A DNA stretch of 64,000 bases from Hanamia caeni (GCF_003721595.1 NZ_RJJR01000007.1:124001-188000), one strand, 5' to 3'; positions 19,101-28,345 are shown, counted from the first letter of the stretch. Notes: generated from the letters alone by a model not told the origin. Made by a program: numbers and translations.

Positions 19101-19524
19101 TTTCAGTATAGTGGCTCAGATAGCTGCGAACAACAATTCATCTTCTTCTTACAATTGGTTAGATGAAAACGCGGGTCAGGGGAATAACTACTATCGCATT
19201 CGCAGCGTGGATGTAAATGGCAAAATCGAATACTCATCCATAGTAAAAGCACAAATAAGCAATGTTTCTGTTGCGGTAAAAATATACCCGAATCCTGCAG
19301 TTGATGCAAAGGTGAATATCCGGTTTGAGAATCAGCCGGGAGGTGTTTATTATGCCCGCCTTCTGAATTCTATTGGACAGGTAATAACTTCTAAAAAAAT
19401 CGTTCGCACCGCAGGCAACAGCATTGAAACTATTGAATGGAATAAAAATGCGGCAAGAGGAATTTATAACCTGCAAATCACTATGCCGGATGGAACGATG
19501 AATGTAAGCAGGATTCAGTATTAA
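16168..19524 (+). CDS. T9SS type A cargo surface protein with SprB repeats, paralogue C
   Basis: A 1118-residue secreted protein with a signal peptide (MRIIFILLIAGLLNTLTAQV). Three SprB-type repeats follow, about residues 35-270 (SCYGIKDAQVTVNASGGTG, SCFGSADGSFGISVDGGTG, SCSASRGTVVITPSGGAG), the kind first known from the gliding adhesin SprB. From about residue 360 it shares the module of paralogues A and B (TWLGNNSNWNDGSNWSC, SWFVNKTINNLKISN, TWMENGDKN, FQSIGNPYASAVDI), then the FN3-like domain (YEVERSADGKNFSIV) and a T9SS type A tail (IYPNPAVDAKVNIRF to RIQY). It is the most diverged of the three. It is followed by a strong terminator. Confidence 0.85.
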   Translation: MRIIFILLIAGLLNTLTAQVTNAQSPVINSLVKKSYNGSDVSCYGIKDAQVTVNASGGTGILKYSVNDGAYQESNVFSNLENGHYFFKVKDANGKIARRMDIDVSTPNPLRITSLYNTGGTYGGSTSCFGSADGSFGISVDGGTGTVLASKDNGVTYQSAYYFDKLTAGPYAVKIKDVNGCMATGNYTVKGPDPITATFNQTDFSCSASRGTVVITPSGGAGSYYYNVDDGATTWSTKLQNLSEGTHNVKVSDYRGCNAVVPVTLSKNYTGTISGTSAICTGSTTTFNIAISGSVSNSFSAVYQDNSGNNFTANGLISGNNTVITQPVIVNNQSYSLVSVTSQTGCLGVVSGLATVRATNPGTWLGNNSNWNDGSNWSCGAIPTLSTNVTIPLTKNNPVVPSGIAGVKDLTINQGATLTIIGTLQIAGYIGNKGEFDVTNGTLEFDGGSTSAKGPTAQTISGSWFVNKTINNLKISNTKGLSLFSTANDTLNITGILSFGKSNCTFNTNNNLTLKSTAKATAGVADITANGTLKGNSINGDVTVERYVNIGDLPGQHNKTWVMVSTPTKGKSIYQTWMENGDKNVSGFGTQITGKGIDFDASSVAPAIKYFSDATNNWVAVTNTNDPVYNPLGYMLFVRGDRRTVYPNVSNTTLRTTGSLITGSTNVIAVKAGKFQSIGNPYASAVDIRKISATGINPDIIVWDPTLTVGNPYGVGAYQTLYKDGSNYRNLLASPTFGPAGTINNNIESGVAFFVQSYNTNGQVYFTESAKVSTVGKGIAMREQTNADDVAGLSVRLFVVTGNGSSYVADGVLQQFSSQFSNEIDGMDTRKIYNSAENLAIISNNQKLVIERRKELSATDTINYQITNVTNQKYRLVFTASGIENSAVNGFVLDSYTKIETPLNPDGDTQLDFIVSSDAASKAANRFKVIFRALQTTPVTIASVKANAQNDKVSVDWNVENQSNMKQYEVERSADGKNFSIVAQIAANNNSSSSYNWLDENAGQGNNYYRIRSVDVNGKIEYSSIVKAQISNVSVAVKIYPNPAVDAKVNIRFENQPGGVYYARLLNSIGQVITSKKIVRTAGNSIETIEWNKNAARGIYNLQITMPDGTMNVSRIQY

Positions 19525-19562
19525 TTAATAAGCGCTTTTTAATCCTTACAGTCTATAAATTC

Positions 19563-19602
19563 AAAAAGGTTTTGTCATGCAATCGCAAGGCAAAACCTTT
19601 TT
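19563..19602. terminator. Bidirectional Rho-independent terminator
   Basis: A 12-bp perfect stem, AAAAAGGTTTTG (19563-19574) and CAAAACCTTTTT (19591-19602), with a 16-nt loop. It lies between convergent genes (paralogue C and the small membrane protein), with A and T tracts on the outer sides so it can serve both strands. Confidence 0.85.
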
Positions 19603-19631
19603 GTCAATTTATACAAAAGTTAAATCAACTA

Positions 19632-19790
19632 TTACCACACTTCATAAGCGAGTAATTTATTTTCTTCTTTAATTCTTCTGCCTTCTTTAATAGTATAATA
19701 AACAGCGGCACTTACAATCACTGCACTTGTTATGAAAAAAAAGGCAGTGCTGCTTTTTTTCTTTTTTTTATTTGGGGTTTCTTTTTTCAT
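19632..19790 (-). CDS. Small lysine-rich single-pass membrane protein
   Basis: A 52-residue protein from the ATG at 19790 (the frame extends to 19817). It has a basic N-terminus (MKKETPNKKKKKSS), one hydrophobic segment (TAFFFITSAVIVSAAVYYTI) and a charged tail ending LLAYEVW. The positive-inside pattern puts the N-terminus in the cytoplasm. The frame on the opposite strand in the same place mirrors the Lys/Phe-rich codons and looks like a shadow. I do not recognise the family. A terminator follows the stop codon. It could also be noncoding, but the sensible membrane topology favours a real gene. Confidence 0.5.
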   Translation of the reverse strand: MKKETPNKKKKKSSTAFFFITSAVIVSAAVYYTIKEGRRIKEENKLLAYEVW

Positions 19791-19928
19791 CTTCTTCGCG
19801 CAAAAAATATATTGCAATATAAGAAAACAGGCTTTTAAAAAAAAGGCAGCATTTCAAAAATGTGTTTGTTTTTTGTTATCAAAATCATTAAAGATGCTGA
19901 AATGCAAGGCCGGTGACGTTTGCATTTT

Positions 19929-22742
19929 TTAATGATTTAAAATATTCACCGGCAAAATAATTTCCCACCGGTTGCTGCCTTTGTTTCCATATATATCGCT
20001 ATCCAAAAGCCGGCTGTACCTGATACCAAATGAAATATTTACCTGGTTCCACCATTTTGTATCAAAGCTTAATTCTGAACCCAGCGAACGAAATGTTTGA
20101 GAAAATAAATTATTTTCTTTATCCCAGTCTTTAACCTCCGTATCATCATAAAAAATATTAGATCTTATGCGAAGAAGGTAGAGTATATTTCCGAAACCCT
20201 TATCAGGAAAGGCGAGCGGTAAATGATAATTAATTCCCCATTTAAACATTTTATAAAAATTCAAGGCCTGATAACCCCTTGAAAATGGAAACGCATTGGA
20301 GAAATTGAGTTGACGCAAGGTGTCTCTCTGTAGCCATGCCATATTCAAAACCAAACTGTGCGTTTTGCTGATTGCGGGTAAATAAAAATTTCCATTTGCT
20401 ACAAACTGATAGCCCTTTACATTTTGAACTGCAGTTTTGTAAGAAAGAGAAATGCTTTGAGCGAAAGAAGGAAAAATTTGTTGTGATGCTTTTTGCTGCT
20501 GATTGTTAAAAGTCAAAAAATTATTGATATAGCTATACGAAGAGGATATCGAGTCTTTATAAATTCCTCTGAAAAATCCCTGGCTATACACGTATTGCGA
20601 TCCAAAATTTAAATTTGTAAAAGACCGGCCCTTACTAAGGTTTAGCGGAATGCTAAAGCCTGCAAACGGTTCTATCTGGTTGTAGCGAATTACGTTCTGA
20701 TGATACAAAACCTTTCTGTCCTGTAAATAATTTAAACCGCCGCTTACGAAAGGAAACCATGCTCCATAAGTACCGGCGAAAGAAATTTCTTTTGATTTTT
20801 CTGCGCTGTTGTAGGTAAGTGAAAGGCTCGATTGAAAGGTATTTAAAATATTTTCACCTACCACGCTCAGCGTGTACAGCGGATCATTAACAGCAGGTTC
20901 TATGCTATGGAAATTAAAAAGCCTGAAGCTTTTTCGGTATTTCGAAACAGCAAAAGAATCACCAGGAACTTCCTGTAATAATCCTGCGTTGGTGTTGTCT
21001 AAAACCGTTACTCCAAAATTTGATATCTTTTCTTCCAGTTCAGCCGGATTTATTTCTTCGAAAATCACGTCTGATTTTTTAATTTTTTCCAGCCGGTAAC
21101 CTTCTGCTGTAAACGTGGACCAGCCTGCAAAATCTTCATTTATGAAAGGATGATATTTGCCAATGCCGGCAGATTTGCCAACATTAATTAGCCATAGCTT
21201 TTTATCAGAAAATGTAAAAGCAAAAAGGTCAACATTTTTTTTAAACGCTAAAGAAAAATAAAGTGTGTCATTAAAAATGAAAGGAAATCCGGAAACGTGA
21301 TAGCTGAATGGCAGCAGAAATTTTGTTTCATTATTTTTCAAATCAATTTCGGCAATAGACATTTTTCCTGCCGGGTTTCTTACTGCTGAAATAATTTTAT
21401 TGTTTCCATAATATTTGGGATAGGTATAAAAAAGATGATTCGGATTTGGAATTTCCTTTATCAGTTTTCCGGATTTGGAATTTAGCAAATGCAACGAGCT
21501 TTTGCCCGAAGGTGGTGCATTTACAACTATGATAGATTGCCCATCTTCACTGATATCCGGAGAAAAATATTTCGTTTTGTTAGAAATCGTGTATTCATCA
21601 CCGTTAGTGACATCTATTATTTTTAAATTATTAAAATCACGATAGCCCCAGCGCGTGTCAGGCTTGTAGGAACTATAAATTATTTTGCCGTTGCGATAGC
21701 TAAAATAATTATCCAGTGAATAATCCTGTACTCTTAATTTATGTTCTTTGCCGTTCTTAAGAATGATAAACTGAGGTATCTCTTTTGAAGATGATTTTAC
21801 GAAAATGATTGCGCCGTCCTCAGTAAACGAAGGAAACTGCTCATTTTTTATTTTGCCCGGAATGGGATGGTTTTTTTCTCTTTCATCATCAAACTGTCTT
21901 TTGAAAAACTCAAATGCATTGTTCCTGAAAGAGGCATAATTAACGCCGGCGTATTTTTTTATTGCATGTTGAAAGGGATAGATGGGGCTTTTAAACGAAG
22001 CTGCATCGTGCGTTACTTTTTTCCAAAACTCATCGCCATATTTTTGCCGCCCGTAAGCTACCAGCAGGTAGCCAAGCGCATAATGGTCAGGAACAAAATC
22101 TTTTAAAGATCCGTTTCTTAATTTCATCCAGCTATAATGCTTTCCCGCCTTCCACAGCGAACGGTAGGCATCGAAAAACTGTGGCAGATTTCCCCGGCCC
22201 TGGGCGCTCAAATTGGTCTCGTTATATACCGCATCGCCTTCGTAAAACCAGTTAGGGATGGCTGCGTTGTTGGCCACGGCTCTTCCTTCTTCACCAAAAA
22301 TTTTACCCATTAATTTTGAAAGGCCAACGTTGAAATTGTTATATTGCTCCACGTGCCTGTATTCATGAATGGCCAGTTCATCGGGCCACGGAAGGCTTCC
22401 CATTTCAAAACTGTTGGGTTGGGGATTTAAAAGAAACTCGCTTCTGAAAGGGCCAAGACCTACATAACCATTTGAAACGAGGGTTTGATTTTGCAGCACT
22501 ATGTTTATCTTTTTCGAGTAATGGCCAATGGTTTGTTGTGTAGGTTTTGCCGTAAACGAAATTATATTCGTAATCCGGTTTGCCACTGAATCAAGCCTTT
22601 TCGGGAAAATGACTCTCGAATAGGAGGTGTTGATCTGTCGCCATTTTATTGAAGGAGGATCGCCCCCGAATATTTGTGAGTAAGATGGAAAAGCAAAAAG
22701 AATGAAAAAAAAGATGAACAAAATTCTTTGTAAAAAGGGCAT
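19929..22742 (-). CDS. Secreted putative metalloprotease with beta-propeller and outer-membrane barrel regions
   Basis: About 937 residues from the ATG at 22742, chosen because it starts the signal peptide (MPFLQRILFIFFFILFAFPS); the frame extends to 22820. The first 200 residues look like a gluzincin-type peptidase: HEYRH (an HExxH motif, His126-His130 from this start) and, 38 residues after its last His, Glu168 in NWFYEGDAVYN as a likely third zinc ligand. The middle (about 280-580) has repeated TolB/WD40-like strands (FPSFTEDGAIIFVKSS, YFSPDISEDGQSIIVV). The last 300 residues look like outer-membrane beta-strands ending LPVNIL. I know such proteins only as 'TolB-like' hypotheticals of Bacteroidota. 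Substrate and activity are unknown. Confidence 0.68.
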   Translation of the reverse strand: MPFLQRILFIFFFILFAFPSYSQIFGGDPPSIKWRQINTSYSRVIFPKRLDSVANRITNIISFTAKPTQQTIGHYSKKINIVLQNQTLVSNGYVGLGPFRSEFLLNPQPNSFEMGSLPWPDELAIHEYRHVEQYNNFNVGLSKLMGKIFGEEGRAVANNAAIPNWFYEGDAVYNETNLSAQGRGNLPQFFDAYRSLWKAGKHYSWMKLRNGSLKDFVPDHYALGYLLVAYGRQKYGDEFWKKVTHDAASFKSPIYPFQHAIKKYAGVNYASFRNNAFEFFKRQFDDEREKNHPIPGKIKNEQFPSFTEDGAIIFVKSSSKEIPQFIILKNGKEHKLRVQDYSLDNYFSYRNGKIIYSSYKPDTRWGYRDFNNLKIIDVTNGDEYTISNKTKYFSPDISEDGQSIIVVNAPPSGKSSLHLLNSKSGKLIKEIPNPNHLFYTYPKYYGNNKIISAVRNPAGKMSIAEIDLKNNETKFLLPFSYHVSGFPFIFNDTLYFSLAFKKNVDLFAFTFSDKKLWLINVGKSAGIGKYHPFINEDFAGWSTFTAEGYRLEKIKKSDVIFEEINPAELEEKISNFGVTVLDNTNAGLLQEVPGDSFAVSKYRKSFRLFNFHSIEPAVNDPLYTLSVVGENILNTFQSSLSLTYNSAEKSKEISFAGTYGAWFPFVSGGLNYLQDRKVLYHQNVIRYNQIEPFAGFSIPLNLSKGRSFTNLNFGSQYVYSQGFFRGIYKDSISSSYSYINNFLTFNNQQQKASQQIFPSFAQSISLSYKTAVQNVKGYQFVANGNFYLPAISKTHSLVLNMAWLQRDTLRQLNFSNAFPFSRGYQALNFYKMFKWGINYHLPLAFPDKGFGNILYLLRIRSNIFYDDTEVKDWDKENNLFSQTFRSLGSELSFDTKWWNQVNISFGIRYSRLLDSDIYGNKGSNRWEIILPVNILNH

Positions 22743-22918
22743 AGTATATTTTCTGAAATAAAGATAACAAATTGTTTTTCGGAAGATTAACGCACTTCTG
22801 ATGGTTTTGAACAAACTCATTTATTTGCCAGTCAGATTTCCGTCCCGTTTTATCAAACATTTTATAATTTTATTATTCAGGCGGCGTTAGTAAGCAAATA
22901 ACTTTCACTTCTTTTTCA

Positions 22919-23356
22919 ATGAAAAGATTATTCACTTTTATATTTCTGGTATCGGTTGCTATTGCATTTTCATGTAAAAAAACTGTACATAATATCAGCA
23001 ATTCGCTGGCGGAAAAATATTTTGAAAAATATGTTATTGGAAATGATTTTGTAGTTACCCTGGCAAAAGACAGCACTGCCGATTTTACTGCCGATTATAA
23101 AAATTATAAGTTTATTCTTTTGGAAACCGACTTACTTCACGGCCCGTTAAAAGCAGTTTCCGGAACTCAAACTTACATGGGCTCGTGGCAAACAAATGAC
23201 GATTACAGCAAGCTTGATATATCACTTCCAGACTCGATAGTTGCATTTAAATTTCTTAGCCGGAGCTGGCGTTTTACCAAAAAAGCAAATCCTACACTTG
23301 AACTGGCGCCCTGGGGAAGTACGGCGCCCATTGTGCTTCACATGACGCGCAAATAG
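22919..23356 (+). CDS. Predicted lipoprotein, function unknown
   Basis: A 145-residue protein with a lipoprotein signal peptide ending in a lipobox (VSVAIAFSC, Cys19). The mature part is a small beta-rich domain (DFVVTLAKDSTADFTADYKN, YMGSWQTNDDYSKLDISLPD) resembling lipocalin-like lipoproteins of Bacteroidota, with no catalytic motif. It is divergent from the propeller/protease gene, with about 175 bp between the starts, and 135 bp upstream of the PKD-repeat gene. The family assignment is tentative; the lipoprotein call is firm. Confidence 0.7.
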   Translation: MKRLFTFIFLVSVAIAFSCKKTVHNISNSLAEKYFEKYVIGNDFVVTLAKDSTADFTADYKNYKFILLETDLLHGPLKAVSGTQTYMGSWQTNDDYSKLDISLPDSIVAFKFLSRSWRFTKKANPTLELAPWGSTAPIVLHMTRK

Positions 23357-23491
23357 ATTCGCGCATATTGCTGCTTACGCTTTTTTATTCTATAAGAAAT
23401 TAAGATTTGTTTTAGTGAAGCAATAAATAACTAACGTTTTGCGTTTTAAACAGGTTATAATTTTATTGATCTTTTCTTAAATATCCAAATC

Positions 23492-26400
23492 TTGAAGACC
23501 CTAACCTTCTGTAACTATTTAATAAAAGCTAAAAAACACCTGTCTCTATTTGCAGTTTTTTTTCTGTCAGGATTTTTAGTAAAAGCCCAATTAAAGGCAA
23601 ATTTTGAAGCCACGCCTACCTCAGGATGTGCTCCATTAGTCGTTCAGTTTTCTGATTCCTCTTCCGGAAATCCCAGCCAGTGGAAATGGGATCTTGGAAA
23701 CGGCACCTCGTCTGTATTACAGAATCCCTCAGTTGCCTATTTCAGCCCTGGAACGTATACGATATCTTTAGTAATTAAAAATGCCTATGGCATAGATTCG
23801 GTTACAAAAGTCCAATACATAACTGTTTATTCAGCGCCGGAAATTAATTTCAATGCATCAAAAATTACCGGTTGTTTCCCCCTGACTACCAATTTTTTTG
23901 ATTCCAGTGTGGCTGGCGATGGCACACTAAGCACATGGCAATGGGATTTTGGTGATGGAAATTTTTCTGATATCCAAAATCCGCAGCACGTGTATACATC
24001 TGAAGGCAATTTTAATGTGTCATTGAAGGCTACAAATATTTATGGATGTGTCACTTCCAAAACAATTAAAAATTACATCGCGATTAATACAGGGGTAAAA
24101 GCAGATTTTTCAAACTTAGCTTCTAAAACCTGCAATGCGCCTGCAACAATCAGTTTTGTGAACAAATCTTCGGGCGTGGGTAATCTCAGCTATACCTGGG
24201 ATTTTGGAGATAGCGCCTCTTCATCGCTCGAAAATCCCAAACATACGTTTACTAATTCCGGCAGTTATTCAGTAAGCCTTATTGTGAATAATGAAGCAGG
24301 GTGCAGCGATACGCTCTTAAAACCAAAATTGATAAATGTTGGCAGCACTGTGGCCGATTTTGATATCCCGGCTGTAGTTTGTGCCGAAACCCCGGTGCTG
24401 TTACAAAATACCAGCAAACCTACGCCCTCAGGTGCTTCGTGGAATTTCGGGGATGGTACTTTTTCGGATTCTGTAAATGCAGTTAAAATTTTTAAACTCC
24501 CAGGAGAGTATTCCGTTAAGATGAAAAGTAACAACGGTGCCTGCATGGATTCTATCACGAAGCTTGTTACTGTTTTACCGAAACCGGTTGTCAATTTTAC
24601 CACCGCCGATACGATCTCATGCGGCGCTCCCTTTACGGTAAATTTTCAGGACAAATCTTCAGGCTCGTCCAACTCATCCCGCAGCAGGATAGCAGGCCAA
24701 AGTTATCAGTGGGATTTTGGAGATGGTTCCATTTCAAATGAGCAAAATCCAACGCACACTTATACTAAGGAAGGAAGCTATACGGTAAAATTGTTTGTAA
24801 CCAATGCAGCAGGCTGCACGGATAGCCTCGTGAAAAAAGCGTTTGTTAAAATAAAAGCGCCGGTAGCTGTGCTCAATGGTTTGCCGAAAAGTGGCTGCGC
24901 TCCGTTAACTCATCAATTTTCATCTTCCATCAACTCGCTGGAGAAAATAAGCAAATATCATTGGGATTTTGGTGATGGAACTTTTTCAGATTCAATCACC
25001 CCTACTCATACGTACACTTCCCCCGGATTTTATACCATCACACTTACCTACACAACAGTAGGCGGATGTACAGATTCAGTGGTGAAAACGAATGGAATTG
25101 TGATAGGCCAGAAACCAAAGGCTACCTATATAGCTGATCCGCTGGAAACCTGCGCATTTAAACCTGTAAATTTTAAGGATAACAGTGAAGGTAATCCCGA
25201 CCAGTGGGTTTGGTTTTTTGGAGATGGATCAAGTGCTACAACTCAAAATCCATCTCATTTGTACAATGATACCGGCTTTTTTTCAGTAACACTGATTGCG
25301 ATTAATAACGGTTGTGCAGATACACTGACAAATAAAAGCCAGGTTCACATCAATCCGCCCGTTGCGCGCTTTACTTATCAGGCAACCTGTTCAACCCCGC
25401 GCCAGGTGATTTTTAAAGATCAGTCTGTGGGCGCTGATTATTGGTTATGGAATTTTGGCGATGGAACTACTTCTACCGAACAAAATCCATCCCATGTTTA
25501 TAACAATCCGGGCCTTTATGAAGTTACTTTGACAGTAACCAACCAGGCAAGCGGCTGTTCGGAAAGCAAAACAATATCAGTAAAAATAATCCGTGAAATC
25601 GCAGATTTTACCTTGAGTAATGCAGAAACCTGCAGAAACGCTCCTGTCACTTTTAATGCGGCCAATATTAACCCGGCCAACATCAATTTGTATACGTGGA
25701 AGTTTGGCGATGGTGCTACTATCTCCGGTACATCTTCCTCCGTGGTTCATAATTATAAAAATGCATCTTCCTACAACGTATCATTAATCATCCGTGATGT
25801 AAATGGTTGTATTGATTCAATTACCAAACCAACAGCGGTGACCGTTAACGGGCCTACTGCTGTATTCCGTTCAACAGTAGATGGAACTTGCATAAATTCA
25901 ACTGTAAACTTTCTCGACAGTTCTTATTCTGACGGTAACCACCCCATCCAGCAATACAAATGGAACTGGGGCGACGGAAAGACTGAGGAATTGAGTTCCG
26001 GATCTTTTAATCATGCCTACACTACTTCGGGCAATTACACAGTTTCGCTCGTCGTAACTGATACCAAAGGTTGTTCCGATACATTGAAAAAAGTAAGTGC
26101 GGTTGTTATTTCGAACCCTGTAGCGGCTTTTAAAGCAGATACCTTATCATGCACCAGTAAAGCAATAAATTTTACTGATTCTTCTTCCGGCCCATCTTTA
26201 ACTTATACATGGGATTTTGGTGATGGAACTACGTCTAACCAAAAAAGCCCGGTTCATCTTTATCCCGTTGAAGGATTTTACAATGTAAGCCTTTCTATTG
26301 TTGATAAATATGGTTGCAGCAGTTCTGTATCCAAACCATCTTATGTGCATATCGGAAATCCCGTTGCAGATTTTACCGTGAGCGATACAATCGGAACTTG

Positions 26401-28345
26401 CCCTCCTTTAATTGTAAATTTTACCAACACGTCTGTAAATTATTCAAAATGGAGATGGGATTTCGGCGATGGCACTTCCTCAAATGAACGCAATCCTTCG
26501 CATTTTTATTCCACTGCGGGCACGTTCTATGCTGTGCTCACCATTTATGGTGCTACAGGATGTGAATCTTCCAAAACACAAAAAATTGTGGTGAAAGGGC
26601 CTTCCGGTGCGCTTTCTTATACAACAGTCAGCGGATGTGCGCCTTTAAAAGCCACCTTTCAGGCACATACAAAAAAGAACATTTCATTTGTTTGGGATTT
26701 CAATGACGGAACTACCATCACCACCAATGATTCGAATGTGGTGCATACGTACACTTCGCCCGGCAAGTATTTACCTAAAATAATACTGCAGGATGCAAGT
26801 GGCTGCAAGGTAGCCGTGAAGGGAAAAGATTCTATATCAGTGTATGGAATTACAGCGTCTTTCGACCATAATGGAAGACTGGTATGTGATTCAGGCGAAG
26901 TAAGTTTTGCCAATACAAGCCTTACCAATGATGTGGTTTCCTCCTATTATTGGAATTTTGGTGATGGCACAACATCTTCTTCCGCATTTCCAAAGCATGT
27001 ATATACCACGCCGGGAAGTTATAAAGCTTCTTTAAAAGTTGTAACAAAAAATGGCTGTGTAGATTCTGTTCAAAACCCTGCGAAAATCATTGTAAATCCG
27101 AGCCCCAAACTAGCTATTAAGGGAACTGCAGGCGCTTGTGTTCCTGCCACTATCAGCTTCACGGGTGCAGTTTCTAACCCGGATACTTCAGTGGTTTCAT
27201 GGAAATGGGATTTGGCAAATGGCAATGTTTCAACACTTCAGAACCCGGTAGCCCAAACGTATGCAACATCCGGAAACTACACGGTTAAAGCAATCGGTTT
27301 AAGCACTAACGGATGTAGCGACACAGTAACCAGGCAGGTAGAAGTGTATCCTTTGCCAAAATTATCAATTGCCGCTGATACCGTAGTTTGTTATGGTTCT
27401 TATCAAACCTTAACGGTGAGCGGCGCTGAAACTTACTCATGGAGTTCGTCAAAATATTTATCATGCACCAATTGTGCTGCGCCGGTTGCACGTCCTGATT
27501 CTGCCATTACATACCATGTAAAAGGCACCAGCAGCAAGGGTTGTGTATCTTTTGACTCTATTTCGATTTCTGTTAAATATCCGTTCAAACTTTCTGTAAG
27601 TAAAGCCGATACTTTATGCATAGGTAAATCTGTAAAATTAACAGCCAGCGGCTCTGAAAAATATTCATGGTACCCGGCGGCCGGCTTGAGCAGCGTTTCA
27701 ATTGCCTCGCCGGTTGCTTCGCCCGATAGCAGTACCACCTACCAGGTAGTAGGTTCTGACTCAAAAGGATGTTTTACCGATACTGCCTACATTCCCGTGA
27801 AAGTGTATCCTATTCCACAAGTGGATGCCGGCGCGGACCAAAGCATTAATGTAGGAAGATCCATAAAGATTACGCCTACGCTCTCGGCAGATGTAACAAG
27901 ATTCGAATGGTCGCCCACTATTGGGATTGTTTCGCAGGAAAATCCAGACATTACAGTGAAGCCGACGCAGTCTGTCGAATATACGTTGCGGGTTAAAAAT
28001 GCGGGCGGTTGTATCGCTGAAGATAAAGTATCGGTGTATGTTTTGTGCGACAACTCTAACATTTTTGTGCCCAACACTTTCTCTCCTAATGGCGATGGAA
28101 ATAATGATGTTTTCTTTCCAAGAGGAAGCGGTGTATTCAAAATACAAAACATCAAAGTGTTTAATCGGTGGGGCGAAGTGGTTTTTGAAAAATCAAATTT
28201 CAATGCCAACGATGCGGCCGCCGGATGGAATGGGACTTTCAAAGGAAAGCCACTTGCTGCAGATGTGTTTGTGTATATCATGCAGGTGATTTGTGACAAC
28301 AACAGCACGCTGACTTTTAGAGGAAACATCACCCTGCTACGATAG
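23492..28345 (+). CDS. Giant PKD-repeat surface protein with T9SS type B tail
   Basis: A 1617-residue secreted protein. The signal peptide begins at a TTG start (MKTLTFCNYLIKAKKHLSLF, then an AFFLSG-like core ending KAQ). I count 15 PKD domains by their W-x-F-G-D-G cores, from WKWDLGNGTSS to WKWDLANGNVST. Two Ig-like modules follow (TVVCYGSYQTLTVSGAETYS; DTLCIGKSVKLTASGSEKYS), then one more bridging domain. The C-terminus is a gliding-motility-associated CHU_C domain, the T9SS type B sorting signal (VPNTFSPNGDGNNDVFFP, VFNRWGEVVFEK, WNGTFKG). The downstream gene, 40 bp away, is a PorP/SprF-like protein, as expected for a type B cargo. It is likely a surface adhesin or filament. Confidence 0.9.
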   Translation: MKTLTFCNYLIKAKKHLSLFAVFFLSGFLVKAQLKANFEATPTSGCAPLVVQFSDSSSGNPSQWKWDLGNGTSSVLQNPSVAYFSPGTYTISLVIKNAYGIDSVTKVQYITVYSAPEINFNASKITGCFPLTTNFFDSSVAGDGTLSTWQWDFGDGNFSDIQNPQHVYTSEGNFNVSLKATNIYGCVTSKTIKNYIAINTGVKADFSNLASKTCNAPATISFVNKSSGVGNLSYTWDFGDSASSSLENPKHTFTNSGSYSVSLIVNNEAGCSDTLLKPKLINVGSTVADFDIPAVVCAETPVLLQNTSKPTPSGASWNFGDGTFSDSVNAVKIFKLPGEYSVKMKSNNGACMDSITKLVTVLPKPVVNFTTADTISCGAPFTVNFQDKSSGSSNSSRSRIAGQSYQWDFGDGSISNEQNPTHTYTKEGSYTVKLFVTNAAGCTDSLVKKAFVKIKAPVAVLNGLPKSGCAPLTHQFSSSINSLEKISKYHWDFGDGTFSDSITPTHTYTSPGFYTITLTYTTVGGCTDSVVKTNGIVIGQKPKATYIADPLETCAFKPVNFKDNSEGNPDQWVWFFGDGSSATTQNPSHLYNDTGFFSVTLIAINNGCADTLTNKSQVHINPPVARFTYQATCSTPRQVIFKDQSVGADYWLWNFGDGTTSTEQNPSHVYNNPGLYEVTLTVTNQASGCSESKTISVKIIREIADFTLSNAETCRNAPVTFNAANINPANINLYTWKFGDGATISGTSSSVVHNYKNASSYNVSLIIRDVNGCIDSITKPTAVTVNGPTAVFRSTVDGTCINSTVNFLDSSYSDGNHPIQQYKWNWGDGKTEELSSGSFNHAYTTSGNYTVSLVVTDTKGCSDTLKKVSAVVISNPVAAFKADTLSCTSKAINFTDSSSGPSLTYTWDFGDGTTSNQKSPVHLYPVEGFYNVSLSIVDKYGCSSSVSKPSYVHIGNPVADFTVSDTIGTCPPLIVNFTNTSVNYSKWRWDFGDGTSSNERNPSHFYSTAGTFYAVLTIYGATGCESSKTQKIVVKGPSGALSYTTVSGCAPLKATFQAHTKKNISFVWDFNDGTTITTNDSNVVHTYTSPGKYLPKIILQDASGCKVAVKGKDSISVYGITASFDHNGRLVCDSGEVSFANTSLTNDVVSSYYWNFGDGTTSSSAFPKHVYTTPGSYKASLKVVTKNGCVDSVQNPAKIIVNPSPKLAIKGTAGACVPATISFTGAVSNPDTSVVSWKWDLANGNVSTLQNPVAQTYATSGNYTVKAIGLSTNGCSDTVTRQVEVYPLPKLSIAADTVVCYGSYQTLTVSGAETYSWSSSKYLSCTNCAAPVARPDSAITYHVKGTSSKGCVSFDSISISVKYPFKLSVSKADTLCIGKSVKLTASGSEKYSWYPAAGLSSVSIASPVASPDSSTTYQVVGSDSKGCFTDTAYIPVKVYPIPQVDAGADQSINVGRSIKITPTLSADVTRFEWSPTIGIVSQENPDITVKPTQSVEYTLRVKNAGGCIAEDKVSVYVLCDNSNIFVPNTFSPNGDGNNDVFFPRGSGVFKIQNIKVFNRWGEVVFEKSNFNANDAAAGWNGTFKGKPLAADVFVYIMQVICDNNSTLTFRGNITLLR

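Noticed and set aside
8605..19524. CRISPR or phage tail-fibre array suggested by repeated segments
   Set aside because: The repeats are coding protein modules with T9SS tails, not short spaced repeats or phage genes.
19732..19932. 66-residue plus-strand frame starting MKKKAVLLFFFFLFGVSF
   Set aside because: It mirrors the Lys-rich minus-strand gene; its hydrophobic run comes from the complement of AAA/TTC codons, and it continues through low-complexity DNA.
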